Assembly: GCF_032190635.1 (NCBI RefSeq)
Contig: NZ_JAVLAS010000001.1
Span: 124,001-188,000, forward strand
Source of the DNA: Levilactobacillus zymae
Lineage (GTDB): Bacteria; Bacillota; Bacilli; Lactobacillales; Lactobacillaceae
Length of the DNA stretch: 64,000 nucleotides
Direction of reading: 5' to 3'
Shown: positions 37,445 through 46,826 of the stretch, one piece after another
How positions within the stretch are numbered: the stretch's first letter is position 1
How the letters are laid out: each line of letters starts with the position of its first letter
Made by a program: the position numbers and the translations under genes
The notes under the pieces: generated by a model
Database searches by the model: none
Told to the model about the DNA's origin: nothing
Seen by the model: only the letters and a program-made list of their open reading frames with translations

Positions 37445-37510
37445 ATCATAACATGCTTTTTAAAAAATGCAATTTTTTGTGATTATTTTTAAAAATAAAA
37501 ATAATCATTT
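37445..37510 (-). promoter_or_regulatory. Dehydrogenase promoter with the shared AT-rich motif
   Basis: On the minus strand TTGCAT, 16 bases, TATGAT (37445-37472). The spacer TTTTTAAAAAGCATGT and the upstream AAAAATAATCA match the citM arrangement, pointing to joint control with the citrate genes. Confidence 0.6.
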
Positions 37511-37554
37511 TCAAAATTTCACAAGTAGTTTTGGGTCGAAACAAACAGGACCTC

Positions 37555-37655
37555 ACTCCAAACGGATAAAGTCGTAGTGGTGGTTTGCACGACTTAAGAC
37601 CGTCAAGTGTCTTTTAACCATGATATAAGCCACCCAATTGGATGAGACTATGAAC
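37555..37655 (-). repeat. Degenerate relative of the structured repeat (copy F)
   Basis: On the minus strand GGGTGGCTTATATCATGG resembles copy B's GGCCGGCTTACATCAAGG, followed by a short hairpin (AAGAC/GTCTT) and TTAAGTCGTGC as in the other copies. No long outer stem is visible. Confidence 0.4.
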
Positions 37656-37759
37656 TCGAAGATCCACTCAGGTTTACACCTTATGCCCTATTGCTAGCAG
37701 TCTCACAGTTAATATTTTCAACTTCAATCAATGGAAGATTCTGTTTAATTTCCGCTCAA

Positions 37760-37935
37760 TTTAGCCGTGAGGGCGGTCCTGAAGGGGCTCAGTGGTGTCG
37801 TTTGGGTTATTCGGGGTTCTTTCCCGGATTACCCAAAGGTCGAGCTTGAAGACCTGGTACTTTCAGGGCTTCAAGTCGTGCCCACCCACAACCCGTTTCC
37901 GCCTCTTCAGGACCAACCGGTAAGGCGGATAATTT
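37760..37935 (+). repeat. Structured intergenic repeat, copy C
   Basis: Outer stem GGTCCTGAAG (37775-37784) with CTTCAGGACC (37905-37914); stem 2 TTTGGGT-T-ATTCGGG with CCCGGAT-T-ACCCAAA; stem 3 CTTGAAG-A-CCTG with CAGG-G-CTTCAAG; then TCGTGCCCACCC. Stem 3 has its arms swapped relative to copies A and D (CTTCAAG...CTTGAAG), keeping the pairing. The ORF across it (37767-37952) is a by-product. Confidence 0.75.
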
Positions 37936-37955
37936 CCACAATCTGTGCTTAACTC

Positions 37956-37998
37956 AAAAGTGACCATGATTCCAGGTTCGGGAATCATGGTCACTTTT
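37956..37998. terminator. Terminator of pcp
   Basis: AAAAGTGACCATGATTCC and its complement form an 18-bp perfect stem with A/T tracts on both sides. It closely resembles the addBA terminator in its AAGTGACC arms. Confidence 0.88.
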
Positions 37999-38032
37999 CA
38001 TCAACTAAACGCTTTGGGGCCCGCGCTGGCAC

Positions 38033-38647
38033 TTAGATTTCATTTGCGGTCACAATGGCCCTAATTCCGGCCGTGATTCCCCGTACGGCGTCACTTAACG
38101 CCATGCTGGGAGTATTCGGCCGCTGGCTGACTTGGGCCGGTAGAAAGGGGATGTGCATGAAGCCCGCACGTAATGTCGGAAACTCGGTGGCTCGTTGATA
38201 CTGTACTTGATACATCAAATGGTTACAAACGAAGGTTCCCGCCGTGGTCGAGACCTGTGCGGGCAATCCCGCCCGTTGAATGGCGGTCACCATCGCTTTG
38301 ACCGGTAGTTGAGTAAAGTACGCCGCCGCGCCCGTGGGTTGAATGGGTTGGTCTTGGGGGCGTCGTCCGGCATTATCGGCTATCCGGGCATCATCCAAAT
38401 TAATGGCTACCCGCTCGGGCGTCAACGCCGCGCGCCCGCCGGCTTGTCCGATGTCGAGGACCACGTCGGGGTGTTCGGCCACGATGGCGGCGTGAACGAC
38501 CGCCGCACTCTGTGTAAATACCGTGGGCACCTCTAACTTGACGATGGTAGCCGTCCCAATCGTCGCGGGTAACCGCCGCACGGCTTCCCAGGCGGGATTA
38601 ACGGTCTCCTTACCAAACGGGTCAAACCCCGTCACTAATACTTTCAT
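38033..38647 (-). CDS. pcp: Pyrrolidone-carboxylate peptidase
   Basis: A cytosolic cysteine peptidase (family C15) that removes N-terminal pyroglutamate. The 204-residue protein begins [23 protein letters not shown] and has [16 protein letters not shown] (catalytic Glu), [10 protein letters not shown] (catalytic Cys) and GFMHIPFLP (catalytic His), so the full triad is present. ATG at 38647 follows AAAGGAG; seven more codons upstream lack an RBS. It is monocistronic. Confidence 0.95.
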   Translation of the reverse strand: MKVLVTGFDPFGKETVNPAWEAVRRLPATIGTATIVKLEVPTVFTQSAAVVHAAIVAEHPDVVLDIGQAGGRAALTPERVAINLDDARIADNAGRRPQDQPIQPTGAAAYFTQLPVKAMVTAIQRAGLPAQVSTTAGTFVCNHLMYQVQYQRATEFPTLRAGFMHIPFLPAQVSQRPNTPSMALSDAVRGITAGIRAIVTANEI

Positions 38648-38707
38648 CAAACCAACTCCTTTGCCCAAGTTAGCCCTAATTATAGTCGTCTAGTCATAAA
38701 TGAACAG

Positions 38708-38738
38708 ACAAAAGCAGCGTTACCATCCGGCAACGCTG
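38708..38738 (-). terminator. Terminator of the yfhO-like gene
   Basis: CAGCGTT...AACGCTG followed on the minus strand by CTTTTG; moderate T tract. Confidence 0.65.
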
Positions 38739-38786
38739 ATCCGTTCTCGCTTATTTTGCATCACGCTGGCAGCACCAGCCCCCTAG

Positions 38787-41700
38787 TTAGTCTGCTGGTC
38801 GGCGCCAATCCCACCACCAGGTCGCGCCCAGGAGGATGATTGCCCCCAGCAACGTCGCGCCCAGCCCGCCGCCAAGCCCCGGCGTGCGGTAGGTTAAGCG
38901 AATCCGATGAGTCCCGGCGGGTAACTGCGCCCCCACAAACCCGTCGTTAACCACCTGTGTTGCCGTTGGTTGCCCATCGACGGTCAACCGCCAACCGGTT
39001 GAATACGGAATCGACGTGGTCAGTACCCCGGGCCGCGTTAGGGTCAAGGTCCCGGTTACCCGATTATCGCTCACGCGCCCGTTCCGCAGTCCTCGCCGCT
39101 GGGCCGCATGGACTTGACGGTCGTACTGCGAGTTAAACGGCATCGCGATTAGTTTTACCGACTTAAAGGACAAGCGGTGGGTGGTGTTAAACGTGATGTC
39201 AACGGTCTGCCGCCGCTGCCGACTATAACCCAGGTTAAGTAGCACCCGGTGCTTGGGTTCATAATCCGACAGGTTATCAATGCCGAATTGGGAGAAGGCC
39301 TTACTCTGATTACGCGTCTTGGCCGTTACCCAATAATCCCCGAGATCGGGATTGCTGACGGCATCGCGCCAGGCATTTAACTTGGTCAGATCTGAGCGTG
39401 GGGTTAGCCCCAAGACGCTGGTATTGTCCTGTGCCTGCAATTGTTCGCGCGTCGTGAGCTTTTCGGCCTGAATGCCGTCGAGCTCTAAGTAAAGTTCGGT
39501 CCCCTGCGCGGCTTGCGGGTTAGTTAGCGTCAACGTATAGCTCAGCGGATGTCCCTGCGCATCGCTCGTCATCTGCCGCAACCCGTGACTATTGGCCTGT
39601 TGCGTCTGGTCAATGATGTGTTGATTTTGGAGGAGAACCCGCTCTAAGGCGGCCCGCCGCTTGTTCAGTTGGACCAGGGGGGCGTTGGCTTGCAGATCAC
39701 GGTCGCTTAATAAGCCGTTACTGTCGGTCTTGAGTTCCGGTTCCTGTAAGGTCGCACCAAAATTCGCCGTTTGCTTCTGATTCAAGTTACCCTTCTGTCC
39801 GGCCGTGGCCTGTTGTAACCGGTACTGCACCACCTTATTAACGCTATCGATCACCGGAACCGTGTTGGGCGTCACCGTATAATCCAGGGTCCGCTGTTCG
39901 GAGTGGTAGGTGGCTGCCGGTACCCCCGCCTGTCGCCGGGACACCACGGCAGCCTGGGTCAGGCTCCGCTCTCTGTCCGGTGCCGATAATCGTCGCCACT
40001 GGGCCTGGGTCAGCGCCCGGGGTTGGCTGTATACCAGGGGAAACGCTAAGTCCGTCGTCATCACCTGGGTGCCGGTCCCGTTGGATAACCCGTAGACGGC
40101 CCGTTCGTTAAATACCTTTTTGGCCGCGTGGTAACCATACGACGTTGCCACTTGGTTGGCTAATTGATCCTGCCGGGCAAAGAGGTACTTCACCCCTAAC
40201 AAATTCGCCATCGCCGTTCGGTTGTCGGCCTGGGTAATGGGTGAGTTCATGGCGTATTGTGAATTTTGTAAGTCCTGGCTAAATTGCCCAACATACCCGT
40301 TTTCCACCGAAAAATATGACATGATCCCGTGTAACTGATGAGCCATGGTGAAATTATTCCCCACCGTTCTAAAGAGGTTATAGTTCGGTAGGCTGCTGAC
40401 CCGGTTAAACACCCGATCGGCTTGTGGCACGGTCTGGGCACCGTCGTAGTAATCTTTTAAGTACTGGGTGGCGTCGTGGCGACGGAGCTGTTGCGTGGCC
40501 TGGGTCCCCGCGTTGGGATCGTAATACCCCCAAGCGTTCGCCACGAGATTGAGGCCCAATAATGTCCCGATTAAAACCCGGGTTATGTTCACGGGTTGTT
40601 GCCCGCTGCCCACCAAAACCGCGGCGGTTGCCAATAATAACCCATAAGTAATCAAATTACGTCCCGGGTTATCAAAGACTAACCCGTTGCTGAAATAAAC
40701 CACCACCAATAGTCCGGCGGTCGCCCCGCCTAACCAGCGGCGGTCCTTGGCCGTCAAGGTTGGCAGGTGATCCACCAGGGTCATCAACGCCAGGGTCACC
40801 GGCACGGCGGCCAACAGGAGCCAACGGTTGGACGGCGTCGAGAAGACGTTAAAGAACGCCGCTACGGCGGGAATGCCAAGCCCCAAGAGCACGAGGACCA
40901 GGGTCAGAGCCAGCCAGCGGTGCCGTTTCCAATGGACCAATACGTCAACACAACCCAGAAATCCCAGACTGCTCATGCCCAGGATGGCCCAGTAGCTCAG
41001 GACATTTCCCGTGGTCAACACAGCGTTGCCAAGCTTAAGGTAGTAACTGAACGGATAGAGCCACAGGCCATTGGCAAAGGTTGCCGCCGCCCGAGTCGAA
41101 TGTAGCATCATCAACAGCGATGGCAGCATTAAAACGCCCGCCAAGAGGGCACCACTCACCGCGGCGGCCAAACACCGCCGGACGGCACTTCCTAGGCTAA
41201 TCGCTAGCTCGCCGCTGGTCTTCAACGACCAATAACGAATCACGGCATAAATCAGGCTTCCCAAACCTAAAATGTACGCAAAGTAAAAGTTACTTAGGAT
41301 GGTTAACCCGGTCACTAAGCCTAAGAAGGTCCAGTTGCACCCGTGATAGAGCCGATCGATCCCCACTAACAGGAGCGGGAACCAAATCATTGGCAGCAAA
41401 AAGAACGGGTGGTGAACGCCGACCATTAACGAATACCCGGTAAACGCGTAGGCCACCGTGCCCAGTAACTGAGCTAACGGCGTAAAGTGGTAGCGCTTAG
41501 CCAGGGGCAGAAACGCCAAACCCGTGGCGTATAGCCGCAACACGATAAAAACACCGTAACCGGTCTCTAGAAAGCGTACCGGCAGCAGGGCCAGCACGTA
41601 GGCGAAGGGATCCCCCAGAACATAATAGGCTAATGTGGTTAACTTATCCGCCCCTAAGCCAAAGGTCCACGACCACCCGGTAACCCCTAACAACCCCTGT

Positions 41701-41876
41701 TGAGCCAACAGACGGTGCAGCTCAAGCATGACCGGATAATGCTGGGTAATCCCGTCCATATTCCAAATCAACGTCCGGTTCGCTAACGCCAAGACCCCAA
41801 AACTTAACGCCGCGATGACGCCGAATGCAAGCGTGTACACCAGTGCTAACGGCCACCGGTGATGTGCTATCTTCAT
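38787..41876 (-). CDS. YfhO family membrane protein
   Basis: A 1029-residue integral membrane protein of the YfhO family. About a dozen membrane segments fill the first 450 residues (opening with WPLALVYTLAFGVIAALSFGVLAL), a large extracellular domain of roughly 500 residues follows, and a last membrane helix near the C-terminus ends in WWDWRRPAD. Members in Listeria and Bacillus take part in glycosylation of teichoic acids outside the membrane. A role in decorating cell-wall polymer is likely but not proven. ATG at 41876 has GGGAG very close upstream; a TTG 12 codons earlier is the alternative start. Confidence 0.85.
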   Translation of the reverse strand: MKIAHHRWPLALVYTLAFGVIAALSFGVLALANRTLIWNMDGITQHYPVMLELHRLLAQQGLLGVTGWSWTFGLGADKLTTLAYYVLGDPFAYVLALLPVRFLETGYGVFIVLRLYATGLAFLPLAKRYHFTPLAQLLGTVAYAFTGYSLMVGVHHPFFLLPMIWFPLLLVGIDRLYHGCNWTFLGLVTGLTILSNFYFAYILGLGSLIYAVIRYWSLKTSGELAISLGSAVRRCLAAAVSGALLAGVLMLPSLLMMLHSTRAAATFANGLWLYPFSYYLKLGNAVLTTGNVLSYWAILGMSSLGFLGCVDVLVHWKRHRWLALTLVLVLLGLGIPAVAAFFNVFSTPSNRWLLLAAVPVTLALMTLVDHLPTLTAKDRRWLGGATAGLLVVVYFSNGLVFDNPGRNLITYGLLLATAAVLVGSGQQPVNITRVLIGTLLGLNLVANAWGYYDPNAGTQATQQLRRHDATQYLKDYYDGAQTVPQADRVFNRVSSLPNYNLFRTVGNNFTMAHQLHGIMSYFSVENGYVGQFSQDLQNSQYAMNSPITQADNRTAMANLLGVKYLFARQDQLANQVATSYGYHAAKKVFNERAVYGLSNGTGTQVMTTDLAFPLVYSQPRALTQAQWRRLSAPDRERSLTQAAVVSRRQAGVPAATYHSEQRTLDYTVTPNTVPVIDSVNKVVQYRLQQATAGQKGNLNQKQTANFGATLQEPELKTDSNGLLSDRDLQANAPLVQLNKRRAALERVLLQNQHIIDQTQQANSHGLRQMTSDAQGHPLSYTLTLTNPQAAQGTELYLELDGIQAEKLTTREQLQAQDNTSVLGLTPRSDLTKLNAWRDAVSNPDLGDYWVTAKTRNQSKAFSQFGIDNLSDYEPKHRVLLNLGYSRQRRQTVDITFNTTHRLSFKSVKLIAMPFNSQYDRQVHAAQRRGLRNGRVSDNRVTGTLTLTRPGVLTTSIPYSTGWRLTVDGQPTATQVVNDGFVGAQLPAGTHRIRLTYRTPGLGGGLGATLLGAIILLGATWWWDWRRPAD

Positions 41877-42063
41877 TTTCTCCCGAACCCCCAATATTTT
41901 AACCGGTTTCAAAATCTTCTAATCTCAATGTACAAAGCTAACCAGTCGGTGTCAAACCCTTTTCGACGAACTTCTCCTGACGACTTTGCCAAAGCGTACG
42001 TTTTGCGCTACTCTTATAAAGGTTTTCTAAAAACTGAAGTCATAGCAAAGGAAGGAATTTCTC
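41877..42063 (+). promoter_or_regulatory. Leader region of the queT-like gene
   Basis: A 187-base gap between divergent genes. AAGGAAGG eight bases before GTG at 42064 is the RBS. I looked for preQ1 riboswitch cores (types I and II), common before queT genes, and found no convincing match. Confidence 0.35.
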
Positions 42064-42585
42064 GTGAATTCTAAGAAAAGTTTTTTAGGGATCGATAGCC
42101 CCCGCGACATGGTGCTAGCGGCCCTAGTTGCTGCCCTCTACGTCGTGGTTACGATGGCCTTGCCAGCCCTAAGCTATGGTGTTGTTCAGGTTCGTTTCTC
42201 CGAAATGTTCAACCACCTAGTCAGTTTTAACCGGCGTTACATCGTCGCGGTCACGCTGGGCGTCTTTGTCGCTAACATCTTTGGATCCTCGCTGGGTCTC
42301 CTCGACGTGGTGACCGGGACCACCCAAACCTTACTGGCCTTACTGGTCATGTACTGGTTGGGACGTTACGTCCCTAATAAGATCGGCAAGCTGATTCTCA
42401 ACACGGTCGTGGCCGTCTTCTTCATGTGCATGATTGCCTGGGAATTCGCCTTTATCGCCAAAACAGCCTTCTGGCCAACCTTTTGGGCCAACTGGTTATC
42501 CATCGGTGCCGGCGAACTCGCCAGCATGGTGGTCGGCGGGATCATTATTTACCTGCTCAGTCTTAAAATCGATTTTACCAAGTAA
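42064..42585 (+). CDS. queT: QueT family ECF transporter substrate-binding component
   Basis: A 173-residue membrane protein with about six hydrophobic segments, of the QueT family (substrate component of energy-coupling factor transporters, predicted for queuosine precursors). Family features include SPRDMVLAALVAALYVV, VQVRFSEMFNHL and FGSSLGLLDVVTGTTQTLLA. It starts with GTG after AAGGAAGG. The shared energising EcfAAT module is not encoded in this window. Confidence 0.9.
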   Translation: MNSKKSFLGIDSPRDMVLAALVAALYVVVTMALPALSYGVVQVRFSEMFNHLVSFNRRYIVAVTLGVFVANIFGSSLGLLDVVTGTTQTLLALLVMYWLGRYVPNKIGKLILNTVVAVFFMCMIAWEFAFIAKTAFWPTFWANWLSIGAGELASMVVGGIIIYLLSLKIDFTK

Positions 42586-42588
42586 CCG

Positions 42589-42619
42589 AAAACGGCGGCC
42601 AGTTGGTCGCCGTTTTTTT
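42589..42619. terminator. Terminator between queT and the DUF2207 gene
   Basis: AAAACGGCGGCC-AGTT-GGTCGCCGTTTTTTT; arms allow termination on both strands. Confidence 0.9.
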
Positions 42620-42631
42620 GATATTTGGTGA

Positions 42632-44443
42632 TTAAAACGCCCCGCCACCGGAGCCGCCACCGAAACCACCCGAACTACCGCCGGAAAAACCGCCGGAGCC
42701 GCCCGTGGTGGAACTAGCGCTCCCCGAAACTTGAAGTGAGCCGGAAATTCCAGAATTAATCGCGTCCCCAAAATCGGCCAAGCCGTAGTTACCGGTACCG
42801 ATATAGAAACCGACAAATCCGGCCGCTAGGGCATCGGCGCCGAAGTCGACCTTTAGTTTAGCGATGACCTGCTTGGACAGCCCGAACGCCGCGGCGTAGG
42901 GTAGGATATCTTCCCACAGGATCAGGTCGCCAATTTGAGCGGTGTCGAAGTGACCAATGTCCTTTAACATCCGGCGAAAACCGCCGATGTCGTTGACCAG
43001 GATCAACCCAGCCGCGTTATTGCGGTCGATATGCTGGCGCAGTCGCCACACGCTGACCCACAAAACGATGAGGCCCAGGCCACTCAGGCCGGTCACCCAA
43101 GCGCCCACGGTGGCGTTAACCACCCAGCTCACCCCGGCCGTTAAGACCAGGAGAAGGGTCAACCGCAAGCCGCGCGTCAGATATCGTTGGCGCAGTGCCA
43201 CGTTATCGGCGTCTTGATAGGGCTCAACGTCGCGGTTGACCTCTTCTTGCCACTGGTGGAACCACTGGCCGAGGCGGCCCTGTTGGTCCTTTTTTCCGTA
43301 CTGTTTCAAATCAGCCAACGTAAACGAACCGTCCTGGCCGATGGTTTGAAAGCAGTGGGTCAAAAACGAATTATCCAGGTCGGCCTTGCGCGTCAACCGC
43401 ATGGTCTGGTGCCGCCCCTGCTTTTCGGCGGTCAGGCTCAGCTGCCGCCGACTCGCCGCCCGCAAGATTTCTCCGGTCAGCGCGTTGGTGTTCGGCGCCG
43501 CTTCGTCCACTAACGACTCCGCTACGGCCGGGGCCACGGTGGGCACGTCAAATGAGTGTGGAATCGGAATGGGGTGCGGGTAGCGGTTGCCCGGATGGCG
43601 GCGGAACCACCGGACGTCCAGCCCCGCAACGATCAGGGTCGCCGCTACCAGTACAGCCAAGCTCCCGCCCACTAACCAGCGTTGCCGCTGGCGTTTGGCG
43701 TTAGCCTGTTGGGCCAGCTGCGCCTCTTGCCGTTGGACGGCGGCCTTTTTCTTCTGCGCCACGCGTGGTGCTAGTGGTGTCACGCTGGTGGGAAACAGCA
43801 GCTGACTTTCGACGGCCGTTTGCGCGGCGACCTGTGGCACGGTCAGGATGACCCGGCCGCGTTGCCGGTCGACCTGGGTGTGCCCCGTCAGTGGACCGTG
43901 CGTCCAAGCCTGCAGCTGGGTAATCCGTGTGGCCGGCAGTTGCAGGGTCACTTTAACCTGACGCAACGGGACTTCCCAGCCGGTCCCAATCACCTTCCAA
44001 TTCAGTTCGGCGGTGTCGGTGTAGTTCGTGACCACGCCGGTTAGTGCCAGGTGATACGTGACCCGCAAGGTATCCCCGTCCGTGACCGGCCGGTAGACCT
44101 TAGCCTTCAGGCGCGCCGCTGATTGGGTCAACTGATAAGTATTGGTCGCCCCCGTCGTTGCGGCGGAAACGGTCCGCGGCGTCTGGCCATTCAGTTGGGC
44201 GATCACCCCCGTCAAACGGCCACCCTTGATTCCCCGTAAGTCTTGGACCACGAAGACGCCGTGGTAGTCATCGTCGAACCGATAAGTCACGTGTTGCGTG
44301 AGAGTCGCGTTCCCGTTTTTATGTATGTCAATCTGGGTTCGATACGCCGCAATCTGATAGTCGGCGTGGGCGGTCACGGGAGATAGATTCCCCACCACGA
44401 CCAGTCCCAACAGAACCCAGCCCCAGTACCAACGCTGTCGCAT
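42632..44443 (-). CDS. DUF2207 domain-containing membrane protein
   Basis: A 603-residue surface-exposed membrane protein. It has a signal peptide (WGWVLLGLVVVGNLSPVTAHA), an extracellular DUF2207 domain (QIAAYRTQIDIHKNGNATLTQHVTY onward, residues 30-220), a transmembrane helix near residue 260, an intracellular part, two more helices around 440-480, and a glycine/serine-rich tail ending SSGGFGGGSGGGAF. The function of this family is not known. AGGAGGGG precedes the ATG. It is monocistronic, converging on queT. Confidence 0.88.
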   Translation of the reverse strand: MRQRWYWGWVLLGLVVVGNLSPVTAHADYQIAAYRTQIDIHKNGNATLTQHVTYRFDDDYHGVFVVQDLRGIKGGRLTGVIAQLNGQTPRTVSAATTGATNTYQLTQSAARLKAKVYRPVTDGDTLRVTYHLALTGVVTNYTDTAELNWKVIGTGWEVPLRQVKVTLQLPATRITQLQAWTHGPLTGHTQVDRQRGRVILTVPQVAAQTAVESQLLFPTSVTPLAPRVAQKKKAAVQRQEAQLAQQANAKRQRQRWLVGGSLAVLVAATLIVAGLDVRWFRRHPGNRYPHPIPIPHSFDVPTVAPAVAESLVDEAAPNTNALTGEILRAASRRQLSLTAEKQGRHQTMRLTRKADLDNSFLTHCFQTIGQDGSFTLADLKQYGKKDQQGRLGQWFHQWQEEVNRDVEPYQDADNVALRQRYLTRGLRLTLLLVLTAGVSWVVNATVGAWVTGLSGLGLIVLWVSVWRLRQHIDRNNAAGLILVNDIGGFRRMLKDIGHFDTAQIGDLILWEDILPYAAAFGLSKQVIAKLKVDFGADALAAGFVGFYIGTGNYGLADFGDAINSGISGSLQVSGSASSTTGGSGGFSGGSSGGFGGGSGGGAF

Positions 44444-44550
44444 GTTAGCCCCTCCTCCATTCGCGTTTAGGCATCAACAATCCCTATCAGTGTAGCATAG
44501 GTCACCCGCCGCCGCTCAGAAACTATACACTAGTGACTTATGATTGACTA

Positions 44551-44800
44551 GGGCCTGTCTTAAAAAACCAAACCCTAATTTAAATAACCATCTGTTACCT
44601 AGCTAGTTGAAAAAATATAGTTCATTTTTTATAACTCATGTAAGCCGGAGAGCCAGTCAGAAATAGGCTCAGGGGTGTCGTTTGTGTTGGTCGGCGTTTT
44701 TTGTCGACCTAGACAAAGGTCGATCTTCAAGACCTGGTCTGCGGGCTTGAAGTCGTGCCCACCCCGTTCCAGCCCGTTTCTGACTGGTTCGGAGGCGATG
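44551..44800 (+). mobile_element. MITE-like structured element, copy D
   Basis: It starts GGGCCTGTCTTAAAA, the same terminal sequence as copy A, and shares TATAACTCATGTAAGCCGGAG with it. Outer stem CCAGTCAGAAA (44653-44663) pairs with TTTCTGACTGG (44777-44787); stem 2 pairs TTTGTGTTGGTCG with CGACCTAGACAAA; stem 3 pairs CTTCAAGACC with GGGCTTGAAG. I find no right-hand terminal repeat, so the right end is probably lost. Confidence 0.7.
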
Positions 44801-44841
44801 TTAGGAGAAAATTTTACTTTTACCCTCTTTGAACTAAGCGC

Positions 44842-44876
44842 AAAAAAGGCCACCGTTTGGGTTAAACGGTGGCCCC
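44842..44876 (-). terminator. Probable terminator of cls
   Basis: GGCCACCGTTT with AAACGGTGGCC, followed on the minus strand by six T, about 140 bases past the cls stop. Confidence 0.75.
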
Positions 44877-45018
44877 CTTCACACACATTTTGTTAGATTC
44901 TGCCAAAAAGCCTAACGCCCACCGGAAAACCCGTTTCCAGCCTCAATCCGGTCGTTAGTCCAGTTCGTCAGCACCCATAGAATACACCCGCCCCGAAACA
45001 ACACCAACTAATTTGCTT

Positions 45019-46470
45019 TTATAGAATTGGTGAAAGCAGCCGTGAAGCCGTCTGCTTGAACTTCAAGTACCACGACTGTTGGTCGAACTTCTCCGGCGTA
45101 ATCAGTTCACTATGGGTCATGTCAATTTTGAAAATATTCTCTAATTGCGTGGCGATTTGCTCGTCGTAGATAAACGCGTTAATTTCGAAGTTTAACTTAA
45201 AGCTCCGATAGTCCATGTTGGCCGAGCCCACGGAGGCTAACTTACCATCGACCACCATGGTCTTGGCGTGAATGAAGCCATTATGGTAGTAATAAATTTT
45301 AACGCCATCGTTAGCCAACTGCCGCGCATAATATTGCGTCGCCCGGTACACGAAGGCGTGGTCCGGCTTGTCCGGAATCATGATGCGCACATCAATGCCG
45401 GCCATGGCCGCAATCCGCAGCGAATCCAAGACACTGTCGTCGGGAATCAGGTACGGCGTCTGAATCCACAGACTCTTTTCGGCCGTCTGGATCATCCGCA
45501 TATAGCCCATCTTGATCTGCTGGAGATCGGAGTCCGGTCCGCTAGATACAATCTGCAAACTAGTTTCCCCCTTCACCGTCGTTAACGGGAAGTAGCGGGG
45601 ATTGATCTTCTGGTCGTCAAAGGGATGGTCGCGGTCCGTGGCGTTCCAGTCGAGCATGAAGCGCGCCTGCAGTGAGAAAACCCCGGACCCGATGATCCGT
45701 AAGTGAGTATCGCGCCAGTAACCAAACTTTTCCTTACGCCCTAGGTACTGGTCGCCAATGTTAAAGCCCCCGACGTAGCCGACCCGGCCATCGACGGTCA
45801 CAATCTTCCGGTGATCTCTAAAATTCAGCCGGAAGTCGATGACGGCCGACCGGGTCCCCAGGAAGGGTTCTACGTGGCCCCCAGCGTCCATTAGGGGTTT
45901 AAAGAATCGTTTCCAAGTCCCCATCGAGCCCCACGGGTCATAGATTACGCGGACTTCGACCCCGGCGCGCGCTTTTTGCACCAGCAGGTCGAGAATCTCG
46001 TTACCGATCCGGTCATTGTAAAACGTATAAAATTCGATGTGGACGCTAGACGTGGCCTGTTCGATATCTTCCATCATCATGCGAAAGAGATCGTGGCCAT
46101 CCGTGATCACCTGGACCTTGTTTTGGCGGGCCAGGAAGGCTTGATCAGTCGACATGAACATGTTGACCATGTTGATGACCGAATGGCTGATCCGGTCGGC
46201 TGGCATGATTTGTTTGCCCAGCTTCTGCCGTTGCTGTTGCAGGCGTTCGTCCAGCTGCATCGCGACCTGATGTTGCAGCCGAAACATCCGGCCCTTCGGC
46301 AGCTTTCGCCCGATAAAGGCGTAGGCAATAAAACCGACGATGGGAACTAGCACTAGCACTAGCATCCAGGCCCAAGTTGCGGCGATGTCGCGTTTCTCTC
46401 TAAACACCGTTAGAAAGGCCAACACCGCGTTCAGGATAATAATCGCTTCAATAATTGCAGAAATACTCAC
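45019..46470 (-). CDS. cls: Cardiolipin synthase
   Basis: A membrane-bound phospholipase D-superfamily enzyme joining two phosphatidylglycerols into cardiolipin. The 483-residue protein has two N-terminal membrane helices (IIEAIIILNAVLAFLTVF and WAWMLVLVLVPIVGFIAYAFIG) and two HKD motifs, HRKIVTVDGRVGYVGGFN and HAKTMVVDGKLASVGSANMD. GTG at 46470 lies six bases after AAGGAGGAG; the longer frame to 46488 contains that site. It is monocistronic. Confidence 0.95.
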   Translation of the reverse strand: MSISAIIEAIIILNAVLAFLTVFREKRDIAATWAWMLVLVLVPIVGFIAYAFIGRKLPKGRMFRLQHQVAMQLDERLQQQRQKLGKQIMPADRISHSVINMVNMFMSTDQAFLARQNKVQVITDGHDLFRMMMEDIEQATSSVHIEFYTFYNDRIGNEILDLLVQKARAGVEVRVIYDPWGSMGTWKRFFKPLMDAGGHVEPFLGTRSAVIDFRLNFRDHRKIVTVDGRVGYVGGFNIGDQYLGRKEKFGYWRDTHLRIIGSGVFSLQARFMLDWNATDRDHPFDDQKINPRYFPLTTVKGETSLQIVSSGPDSDLQQIKMGYMRMIQTAEKSLWIQTPYLIPDDSVLDSLRIAAMAGIDVRIMIPDKPDHAFVYRATQYYARQLANDGVKIYYYHNGFIHAKTMVVDGKLASVGSANMDYRSFKLNFEINAFIYDEQIATQLENIFKIDMTHSELITPEKFDQQSWYLKFKQTASRLLSPIL

Positions 46471-46591
46471 AGTTCGCTCCTCCTTCACACCTTGTCCTTT
46501 TCATAATACGCCAAAACCAGTAAATGTCTTTACTTTTTTTTAAGTTTTGAATCGTCTACAATAAGAATAATTCTTAAGGGGGGGTCACTCA

Positions 46592-46747
46592 ATGCTCACT
46601 CACGGTATCATCCTCTTGGGCGGTCTCCACGGGACCAGTCCATTTCGGGTCTTCCACTGGATTTTTCGAGAAAATCCGATGGTGGGGATTATTCTCCTCG
46701 TCGGTATCGTTTTGTATTCAATTTACCGGTACGCTAACCGCCGGTAG
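46592..46747 (+). CDS. Small membrane protein, 51 residues
   Basis: ATG at 46592 opens 51 codons: MLTHGIILLGGLHGTSPF, then VFHWIFRENP, a membrane helix (MVGIILLVGIVLYSIY) and a basic end (RYANRR). AAGGGGGGG lies nine bases upstream and a plausible -10 (TACAAT) about 35 bases upstream. A strong terminator follows 16 bases after the stop. Promoter, RBS, ORF and terminator together argue that it is real. I do not recognise its family. Confidence 0.65.
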   Translation: MLTHGIILLGGLHGTSPFRVFHWIFRENPMVGIILLVGIVLYSIYRYANRR

Positions 46748-46762
46748 TCCTGCTAACTATTT

Positions 46763-46811
46763 AAAGAAGGATTCCGCAGAATCAACGCGATTCTGAAGAA
46801 TCCTTCTTTTT
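46763..46811. terminator. Bidirectional terminator
   Basis: AAAGAAGGATTC and GAATCCTTCTTT enclose an inner CAGAATC/GATTCTG stem, serving the 51-residue ORF and the converging nuclease gene. Confidence 0.9.
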
Positions 46812-46826
46812 AATGTTCATGCTTGT

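Noticed and set aside
41877-42063. Possible preQ1 riboswitch upstream of queT
   Set aside because: No stem with the ACACCC or the CCAAAGGAG-type pairing could be found.
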